Shown here in pieces: positions 55,791-64,000 of a DNA stretch of 64,000 nt. Numbering within the stretch: the stretch's first letter is position 1; the number at the start of each line of letters is the position of its first letter. Made by a program: the position numbers and the translations under genes. The notes under the pieces were generated by a model. The model was given only the letters and a program-made list of their open reading frames with translations. It was not told where the DNA came from and made no database searches. Source of the DNA: Fallopia convolvulus (Eukaryota > Streptophyta > Magnoliopsida > Caryophyllales > Polygonaceae); NCBI GenBank assembly GCA_964016875.1, contig OZ024726.1, forward strand, positions 30,679,503-30,743,502. The letters run 5' to 3'.

Positions 55791-57247
55791 TGCCCTCTGC
55801 TTTCGAGAATTTTGTAAAGGATCGAAGCGAGAAGTCTGAGAGAATGACCGATGACGTCGGCTTTCTCGGAGCTGCCCCTCACAGCATCTTCATGAGCAGT
55901 GATGACATTGATGCTAGAAGTTATCGGAATGATCCCGATCCAGACCTGTCCCTGAATGGATCAAACTGCGAGGGAGCTCCCTTCGATCCTTCGGAGGCCA
56001 ACGAAGCACCTTGGACTCAGCCGTACCTAGATTGGCTAACCAAGGGAAAACTTCCAAAAGATAAAATTGAAGCTAAATTGCTAAAGATGAAGGCCACCAA
56101 GTTCACGGTAGAACATGGGAAACTGTTCCACAAATCGGCGGTGGGAACGTTACAGCGTTGCTTAGCCAAAGAAGGTGTCCAGAGACTTCTTGAAGAACTC
56201 CATGAAGGAGATTGCGGGAACCACACCGGAGGAAGAAGTCTATCCAACAAAGCCCTTCGGCAAGGGTGGTTCTGGCCTACTATGAGGAAGGATGCTGCAG
56301 ACTTCTGTCGTAAGTGTGATGCTTGTCAAAGACACGCGCCAACCGCTCACCAGTCTCCTAAGCCACTTTACCCCACACTTACACCGTATCCCTTTATGCG
56401 CTAGGGGATGGACATAGTCGGGAAGTTACCCCCTTTATCCGGACAGAGAGTGTTCTTCCTCGCTATGACTGATTACTTCTCTAAGTGGATCGAAGCTGAA
56501 GCTTATCGAGAGATTAAAGATAAACAGGTAATCTCTTTCATTATCAGAAATATCCTTTGTTGTTTCGGGGTACCCGCGGATATTGTGTGTGACAACGACT
56601 CTCAGTTCATAAGCCAGAGAACCAGAGACTTCTGCAGTCATTGGAAAATCAACCTGGTCACTTCAACCCCCCGCTATCCCCAGTCAAATGGGCAAGCCGA
56701 GGCCAGCAAAAAAGTGATCATAAATAATCTGAAGAAGAGGCTTGCGAAAGCTAAAGGGAACTGGGTTGACGAGCTCTCATACGTCCTTTGGGCCAATCGC
56801 ACGACGCCGAAGGTCGCGACCGGTCAATCTCCTTTCTCTTTAACACACTGATGCGAAGCGGTCATTTCCGCCGAAATTCTCATCCCAACCGCTTGTACCA
56901 GCTTTTTGACTAAAGAGCGTAATCATCTGGAGCTGTCGGCTGATTTAGATACTTCAGGCAAACTTCGTGATCAAGCCCGGTTACAATTGGCAAGGCACCG
57001 GCAGCAGGTCACCCGAAGCTACAACCAGAACGTCAGGATCCGGACTTTCCGGGTCGGTGACTGGGTACTACGACGAGTCTTCCAAAACACCCATGAAACC
57101 AAGTCAGGGAAACTAGCCCCGACTTGGGAGGGACCGTATAAGATAACATGGGTCGTTGGGCAAGGCGCCTACCAACTAGAGTCCAAGGACGGAGAAGCCA
57201 TCCCAAGGAGCTGGAATGCAATACATTTGAAGAAGTATCACTTCTGA
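55790..57247 (+). pseudogene. Element 5 integrase (two stops)
   Basis: Frame 55790-56404 holds the linker after RNase H and the zinc-binding part (HEGDCGNHTGGRSLSNK, CRKCDACQRH). After a TAG, 56408-56851 holds the catalytic core: Asp in MDIVGKLPP, Asp in IVCDNDSQFIS, Glu in SNGQAEASKK. After a TGA, 56906-57247 holds the C-terminal domain (RTFRVGDWVLRRVF, LAPTWEGPYKI, WNAIHLKKYHF). The DDE residues are present, but the two stops rule out a full protein. The type is that of Tat/Ogre/Retand elements. Confidence 0.87.
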
Positions 57248-57990
57248 GGGAGAACTCCTTTTATTGGAGCGCAGACCTCCCCGAACCCTCAGCGGAAGGT
57301 TCTTAGCGTCAGATATCCAAGACACTAGAGGTCACCTGTCTGAAGTTATTATCTTGCTTTTGCTTTAAATTCATCTTCTTTAGTGTGTTCAACTTGTTTG
57401 CGTGAAGACTCTTTGTTGTATGATTTCTATGCTATAGTTTGCTCTTATCGAATGAATGGCGTTAGTGCATTATTGTTTAATTATCTTTATTCTCTCTTTG
57501 CATAAGTAGAGCTAGAAAATCAAAGGTATATCGACATGTAGAACGCACTATATAATCGAATACAAGTTCAAACAATTGAGGTAACCAATCCTAGACTAAA
57601 GACGTCTCTAATCGACCGAACTTCCCGAGCGCAAGTCCCAACGCGATACCTGTTACACACCTGGAAACTTCTTCGGTAAACGCAGCTGCCACCTGTGACC
57701 AGAGATTTCTGCAGGAGTCCTCGTCTTAAAGCCTTCTGTCCGAAGCATCCATCCGTCTTGAAAACTCTTGCACACAAAGGAAGGACAACACCAAACGAAA
57801 ATACGCAAGAAAGAAAACTCGCATGCATCAAAACTATTTAATTCCTCTTCTTAAGGAGGAGGGGACGTCCAAAGAAAGGACAAATATTGTTCACGGCTTT
57901 TACACGGCCCACACATGTTACCCGCAGCCTGTTCAAACAAAAACAAAAGAAAAAACCATCATAAGAAATCTTTTACAAGGGCTCACGACC
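57248..57990 (+). other. Element 5 spacer with PPT-like tract
   Basis: Non-coding, between integrase and the 3' end of the antisense gene. It contains AAGGAGGAGGGGA at 57853-57865, which resembles an internal polypurine tract. No other feature is recognisable. Confidence 0.5.
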
Positions 57991-60390
57991 CTAATCTTCA
58001 TCATTAACGGAAGTACCTCGCAGCTGCTCCGCTGCATCCATTGAAAGCCCATCACCTTGCTCCGGCACCCCACTTGCGCTCAGACCTTGATCACCGCCTT
58101 CTTCCTCTGCGTCAAGAGAAGCCAAAAGCTCATCACCAGGGGCCGGTTGATCCGGAGGATAGCACTCATGGAAAGATGTGATCTCAGCGTCCAGGTCCCA
58201 ATCTGAATGTTGGCCAGCCACAAACTGCTTGATCGTCTCCACTCTAGACATCATCGAATAGTAGGCCCCGATCTCACCAGCTTCCTTGAGAATTCTCCTG
58301 TTCTCAGCCTCGAGCTCAACAATCCTGGATTTATCTGAAGCGGCTTGAGAAGACTGACGTCTGACCGTCTCAGCAAGCTTCGCAAGCTTACCTGCATTTG
58401 TCTTCTGGCGCACAGCCGCAAGATTCACTTCCCTCTCCAGAGCAGCCTTTTCAGCATTCCACTTAGCCTGATGATCTCTGAGAATGTGCTCTTCCTTGTC
58501 AACGGCGTCAGCAACCCATAAGACACTTTGCAAGGCCTACACACCAAGGCATGGTATCGTCCGCAACGATTATAAAAAAAGGGAAAGAATAATAAGAAAG
58601 AATAGAAATGAAGAAGGAAGACGGTGGAGGAAATGTACCTTCCAAACCGACAATCCGGCATCTCTCACCTGAGCAGAACTGGGGACATCCAAGCGAGGCT
58701 TCTTTGAGCCATGAGCACCCTGGAGTTTTTGCCACAGATCAGAGGGACCTTTCTCATCCAAGTCGATGACTTCAGTAGCTCCAAGCGAGGGCCTCTTGGT
58801 GGGGGTCACCTTCACTGCAGTCTCAGTCTTCACCTTTGGGTCCAGGGGAGGTCTCTTATCACTTGACCAAAGCTTACGCTGAATTAGGGATGTGGCAGAA
58901 AAGCTCCTTCCCAGGGAAGATGAAGTTTCTGAGAAGACAAGCAGTAAAATTCAAGGAAATAGTCGGTATCGAATTCGAAAGTGAAGAGGAGGGACACTTA
59001 CTGGTAGGGTTTCGGATAGGGTTCAAATTCGTGTCAGCAAGTTCCCCAGACGCCAGAGCGATGTCCTCAATAGTCTTCTCAGAGTTCCCCGACCCCGCAT
59101 CATCTTCACCGTCCCGAGGATCCCCAGTGTCTGCCGTCGTCTTGTTACTGGATTCATTTTCAAGCATTTGTTCCGCTGACCTCCGATATGTCCTCCTAGC
59201 CTCCGGAAGAGAGAAGAGCTTCCTACATGCTTCTGATTTCAGAACATGGGCCTCCAAACTAGGCGGAACTGCACGAGAGATCCCCAAAGTCAGAAACTTG
59301 AGAACGAAATAGTGAAAGAAAACAACTGAGGGTTGCAAAAATTAGGGTTGAAAATACTTACTTTTGGTGGTCCAAGAGTCAAAGAAAGTGTCTTGATACA
59401 TTTCTCCTAGGGTGGATTTCTCCACGAAGAAGAAGCGTGAAGCCCAATCTTTCTCATTAACGTTTGATTTCGGGATCAGAGGGTTCCTGGCGTCCCAAGC
59501 TTGAAGAGTGAAGTGTCCAGCCCTGAGAGGACAGACCTTATACGCGCATAGTTGATCTTGCAATGTGAAGTCGATCTTCTCGCCCAAGCAGAGTTCACTG
59601 ATCTGGTACAAGATCTTCCATACCAACGGCATCAATTGTTCCGCTGACCTCCGATATGTCCTCCTAGCCTCCGGAAGAGAGAAGAGCTTCCTACATGCTT
59701 CTGATTTCAGAACATGGGCCTCCAAACTAGGCGGAACTGCACGAGAGATCCCCAAAGTCAGAAACTTGAGAACGAAATAGTGAAAGAAAACAACTGAGGG
59801 TTGCAAAAATTAGGGTTGAAAATACTTACTTTTGGTGGTCCAAGAGTCAAAGAAAGTGTCTTGATACATTTCTCCTAGGGTGGATTTCTCCACGAAGAAG
59901 AAGCGTGAAGCCCAATCTTTCTCATTAACGTTTGATTTCGGGATCAGAGGGTTCCTGGCGTCCCAAGCTTGAAGAGTGAAGTGTCCAGCCCTGAGAGGAC
60001 AGACCTTATACGCGCATAGTTGATCTTGCAATGTGAAGTCGATCTTCTCGCCCAAGCAGAGTTCACTGATCTGGTACAAGATCTTCCATACCAACGGCAT
60101 CAATTGTGCCTGGGGAAGCTTTGAGGGTCATCAAGAAGTTTAGGATCAAAGGGGAGAAAGGGAAAAGGGCTCCCAGGGTGAAGGGATACTCCAGAAAGCA
60201 GACCCAGCCTTCTTTGACCCAATCAGTAGCCTCGCATGAAGGGGTGTAGAAATTGGTATCGGATGGAAATCCATGGTTTCAAATAAGGGTCTCCACCTCA
60301 TTTGAGTAAAGGGAGCAGGGGCGACATTCATGGGGCTCGAGGATGTGAGAAGATTCGAAGCCCATGTCTTTGACGTCGGGGTTGGCCATG
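57991..60390 (-). pseudogene. Spliced antisense gene of element 5 (gypsy-type transposon protein family)
   Basis: Reading on the minus strand from about 60390 (MANPDVKDMGFES), exons are 60390-59830, 59736-59362, 59268-59002, 58928-58669 and 58536-57991. The introns 59737-59829, 59269-59361, 58929-59001 and 58537-58668 all have GT-AG ends, and phases agree across all four. The N-terminal part (EGWVCFLEYPFTLG, FPFSPLILNFL) resembles the 'putative gypsy type transposon' family. The middle is acidic with basic patches (GSKKPRLD), and the C-terminal 180 residues are a coiled coil (KWNAEKAALEREV, IVELEAENRRILKEAGE). A TGA near 60289 and a one-base shift near 60120 break the N-terminal exon. The middle is duplicated. 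Confidence 0.7.
59168..60106. repeat. Exact 468-bp tandem duplication
   Basis: Copies at 59168-59635 and 59636-60103 (plus shared TTG at the junction) look identical throughout. The length is a multiple of three and the duplicated exon parts stay in frame. Each copy includes one 93-bp intron. Confidence 0.9.
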
Positions 60391-60650
60391 GAGTCTAAGC
60401 GATAAAGGAACAGAACGAGAATCAGAGGAAAGAACAAGAAGGCAATGAAACGCAAAAGCAGGAAGGAGATAGCGTGTATCTCAGAAGGGGTCTGGGACGA
60501 GGCATTTAAAGCTTGATTGATGGGACTCTTCAAGTTCTCGAGGGTGTTCGAACGGATGGGCAACCACCACGTGTCACACGCTGCTTAAGCTTACGCGGCA
60601 AATCCGATCCAAATCCCGCCTAAAAGATTTGGATCAGGATTTGGGGGTAT

Positions 60651-60718
60651 TGTTAGGCCCAAATGTCCATCGGCCCATTTGGTAATCCGAGCCCATAAGT
60701 ACACAGAGAAGTCGTCAA
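60651..60718 (+). repeat. Element 5 3' LTR remnant
   Basis: 68 bp identical to the start of the 5' LTR (55427-55494); the homology stops abruptly after GTCGTCAA. Confidence 0.85.
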
Positions 60719-62765
60719 TCGGCTAACTCACCTGCGCCCGAGTGCAGAGGTAGGCCCGCTCACTTTTCATATACGTCATCCTTCCAACCCCTGGTCAAGC
60801 CTCCACCGGAGCACTTGCCAAAAACAAAGTAATTAATTTTATTTTTTAAGGGGCCCCGCCGACACACGACCATGGCTAGACGCCTCTTCACCACCGACAA
60901 TCATCAAACATGATCACGCCTGTTACGCAGCCAGCACAGAGAAAACAATAACAATTTCTTTTACGAGAAAACATTTGGAATGGAAAGCGCATCACATCAT
61001 ACAATAAAACATTTCACAAGGAAAAACATACATTCGGGACTAATTTCCAAAACCAATCTCACGATCACGACATGAAATCTAACAAGACTAGAACAGAGTC
61101 GAGTAGGTCGAGAACGACTTACCTGGATAGCGATCCTCGGATGAAGTAAGAAAGGCGTCGATACTAACGACCTACGAATCATAATGTTTACAGTTAAACT
61201 AACCGCGAGAAGTAACTTACGCTTCTAGACAAGCACAACTATAGTGGCTTTGCCAAGTGCGAGCCACCATACTTTCATGGTATCTAAACACATGCGATGT
61301 TGTATAGGTTCTACCATTTTAACCGACATCAAAACCACCAAACTCAATAGTCAACATTAACTACTTTCATCAACAACCTAAGATTTCGCAACTTAGCCTT
61401 AAATGACACTAAATTTATAGCCCAAGGGTAACAAATTTTTAAGGTCCACATTCTAGGGTGGAAACTCAATTCTCATTCTCAACTCACACACAAGCATACA
61501 CAATTATAAGTATCCTAGTATATATCATTGATTCCACATTTAAGACTCTTAAAGCAAAATCTTCCCAAACCAAAACGGTTACAACCAAAGCCAAACAATT
61601 ACTATAACACACGATAAGCCGAGGTAACATACAATTCCTAATCCTAAGCCTAAACTACTACTTGCATTCCAACAAGGATCAAACCAACCGAGAATGGATT
61701 CCCATCAAATTGGGACTACACAACAACCATTCTAATTGGATTGAAAGAACGATATATTTTTACACCATACAAGCAAAGCTTTACTTCAACAATTTAAGAG
61801 AACACTTGCATCCAAAGCAACTAGAATTTCCAATAAACATTCATCACTTCTAAATTGAATATTCAAGTTGGTTTTCACAACTTCGCAAGCAACTAGTTAC
61901 AACCAAACAAGTGCACAAAGAACGACCATAAATACTCAAGTGCAATTTCCCATTTGACAATTTAGAAAACGATATGCCAAAGGCCACATGTACAAGCATT
62001 CATACCCATATCAAATCAATCATACTTTAAGATATAAAGCAAATTGATAGAACACACAAGGACAAGATTCAACCTCGGGTGTAAAACAGGACAAGTCTTG
62101 ATTGTAGGCGTCTCAAACAATCTTCACGCTCTATTGTACGATGGATATTAGAGAACTATGACCCCAATCCAGCAGATGCGACTTGCGCTCCTTGTGTGGG
62201 CGTCAACGAACAACAGTAGGCTTCAACTGGCTCGATCGGTGACAATCCCGACTCGAACACACAGGATTTGCCCTGAGGCACCCAAAATCAGAAGGGAATT
62301 AAGAAAAAGGAGAGGGAGACACTGAGACAAAGGAAGGGGGTGGCCTAAGGCCTTACTAGCACCGACGACGTGAGAGGGTCGGCGGAAGGTGAACAAGCGC
62401 GCTGAGTTCGTGCTGGTTTCTGGCGAGGGTATCCTAATACAGAGGAGGCGCACGATTAGGGGGAAGGTGACGACGACGGTTCGAGGAGGTCGTTCCTTGT
62501 ATGAGCTTCCTAGATCCGCGACAAACAACGGTGTGATCTGGGCGACCGAACCCGGCGGTGTTAGTGCGAGAGAAGTCGTCGATGATGATCGGCTTCGAAA
62601 GACTGAGTCTCCGGTGTCTCAAGCCATCGAAGAACATAGGAAGGCGACGAAGCTTGGTGGTGATGGCGATGGGCAGCGAAGAAGAGAAATGGTGAGCGAC
62701 GGCCACCTCTCTCTTTGAGTCCTCTGATGCGGCGTTTCCAAAAGAAAGTAGAAGAGTGGTAGGGT
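60719..62765. other. Unassigned region
   Basis: Left part AT/AC-rich with no ORF. The part at 62,220-62,760 is GC-rich with overlapping open stretches on both strands (plus 62389-62718, minus 62434-62799) but no recognised domain. It could be a 5' exon/UTR of a minus-strand gene or part of another LTR element. I cannot decide. Confidence 0.35.
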
Positions 62766-64000
62766 TGATGAGGTATTTTTCAGTCATTTTACCTACCAAA
62801 GAATCCTGACTTACCCAAACTTAGTAGAGTGGTAAGCAAGGATCGAACCCACAGAGACTCGTGTATTTATGTTCTTACTTACGTGCCAAGTAACAGAAAT
62901 ATGGGGGTTTTGAATGATTATTTTAACTCTAATATGCAAATCTAAAACTAAATATGAATGCAAATACGATTGTGTTAAACAAGTATGAGACAAGTGTGTT
63001 CAACTAGTTAAATCCATCATGACATTCCTTTGTTGATCATCGATTCTCTTGATTCTCTACTCACTTGAATAATTTATTGTGGATTATGACGCTACTAAGG
63101 AGTATGACTTGAACTTCAGATTTAGTTCATAGAACTACCAATCTAACAACCCTAATCATCTAACAACCTAGAAAACCTTCTAGATTCAATTAGACAACAG
63201 CGTAACGATTCAAGTTATCAATAGAAACAAGAACTTAGAGCAACGAAACATCTAAGTGACTGGTGAATTGATCCCCTTCTTTAACCGACTAATTCAACCG
63301 GTCCTAAGTTGATTAAAGTTCTACTCTTTATCAAATTAACTCCGACCGGTAATTAATAAGATTCAGTTATAACTAGAAATTCAATTAGGTGATCAATCTA
63401 ACAAAACCCTAGTTTTGATTCAATTAAGCACAGGGAATAAACTCTATTCAAGTTTTTTGAGAATCAATCAAACCTCACAACTCATGCAAATCATGATTTC
63501 AATTAACTATCCAAACACAATAGAATTTAGCAATGCATATTTGACTTAAGAAAACATACAAAACGTTCAAAGGTTGCCTCTTGGTATAAGAAAACCCTAG
63601 CCTCCAAAATACGATTCAAGTAATGACAAGAGAGAGAAAACTAAAAACAAGGTTTAAATACCCCCAAAGGTTTCCAAATATCAACTTATCCCAAAATATG
63701 ATAAAACACGTCGGAAAAGATCAACTAAAGTCCAACTAGAGGCCCAAAACTCGCGGCATAATGTCTGCATCGAAAAGCAAGTGGCGCGGGCATATTCCCA
63801 TACGGTGTGGCCACACTCACTGTCTTCCAAGCCCGCGCCTCCTTTAGCTGAATCGTGTCTTCCTTTGCCTTGGTTCCTTTCGCCTATGCTCTTGATATCT
63901 TCACTTGTACTTCTTTAATCTTCATCCATTCACTCTAACTCACCACCATAGCTAGCTCGAATAACACCTTGCCTTGCTCTAATACCTAAAAACCTGCAAA
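62766..64000 (-). mobile_element. Diverged relative of the element 3 LTR, cut by the window edge
   Basis: It starts TGATGAGGTATTTTTC and follows the element 3 LTR nearly to its end (GTAGAGTGGTAAGCAAGG, CCACAGAGACTCGTGTATT, TTAACTCCGACCGGTAATTAAT, AAGCACAGGGAATAAACTC), at perhaps 80-85% identity. No PBS lies to its left, so that side is outside the element. It is either a solo LTR or the 3' LTR of a minus-strand element extending past 64000. Confidence 0.82.

Larger units (their letters stand above)
55427..60718 (+). mobile_element. Element 5: deleted Tat-lineage LTR retrotransposon
   Basis: A 5' LTR (55427 to about 55790) is followed directly by integrase, so gag, protease, RT and RNase H have been lost. 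Downstream are a non-coding spacer, a spliced gene on the opposite strand (57991-60390), a PPT-like GGATTTGGGGGTA (60637-60649) and only the first 68 bp of the 3' LTR (60651-60718). The LTR starts TGTTAGGCCCAAATGTCC in both copies. Antisense ORFs between pol and the 3' LTR are known in the Tat lineage. It cannot transpose by itself. Confidence 0.8.

Noticed and set aside
62389..62799. Host gene near the right edge
   Set aside because: Overlapping open stretches on both strands with no domain, start context or splice evidence are not enough to call a gene.

Overview
This is a stretch of flowering-plant (eudicot) nuclear DNA. The evidence is one intron-rich single-copy gene with GT-AG introns, plant-type Ty3/gypsy retrotransposons of several lineages, hAT and Stowaway-type MITEs, and SINE/LINE tails of the Au/RTE kind. 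The genus cannot be fixed from sequence alone. About two thirds of the window is transposon-derived.

Layout. 1-2,060: AT-rich DNA with about 20 dispersed ATGAACC motifs, a duplicated exon-like segment and a tRNA-like sequence. 4,190-7,980: two LTR-like relics on the minus strand around a block of imperfect tandem repeats. 8,862-34,547: a three-level nest. Outer element 1 is a compact chromovirus (263-265 bp LTRs, initiator-Met-type PBS, C-terminal chromodomain, TSD CAAAG). It is split by a 928-bp hAT-type element (TSD TGTGCAAC) and by element 2. Element 2 is an Athila-type element (about 1.49-kb LTRs, tRNA-Asp PBS, gag-pol, an extra ORF downstream of pol, TSD GAATG). Element 2 is itself split by element 3, a 6.06-kb non-autonomous Athila-type element on the minus strand with only a gag-like ORF (1.56-kb LTRs, perfect tRNA-Asp PBS, TSD TTAAC).

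35,864-37,539: two neighbouring hAT-like elements. 37,829-52,955: the one clear host gene, a WD40/TPR protein orthologous in domain order and C-terminal CTQS prenylation box to Arabidopsis ASG2 (DCAF8-like CUL4-DDB1 receptor). Its introns carry MITEs, two SINE tails and a LINE 3' end. 52,956-55,426: 3' flank with a long-palindrome transposon and a TCGCTC low-complexity block. 55,427-60,718: element 5, a damaged Tat-lineage gypsy element. It keeps an LTR, an integrase with stops, and a spliced gene on the opposite strand containing an exact 468-bp tandem duplication. 60,719-62,765: unassigned. 62,766-64,000: a diverged relative of the element 3 LTR, cut by the window edge.

Most interesting signals. 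(a) The 10-bp palindrome TCGTTAACGA occurs 13 times intact in element 2, in LTRs, UTRs and coding regions and in different reading frames. A 14th copy is the site where element 3 inserted. (b) Elements 2 and 3 share cis signals: a 33-nt motif just after the last pol/gag codon, and stem-loops with an RGGA loop just upstream of AAGYATGGGG polypurine-like tracts, some of them internal. (c) The antisense gene of element 5 keeps an open frame across four GT-AG introns. These suggest that the non-autonomous element borrows the machinery of the Athila-type element, and that sequence-specific recognition of element DNA or RNA deserves testing.
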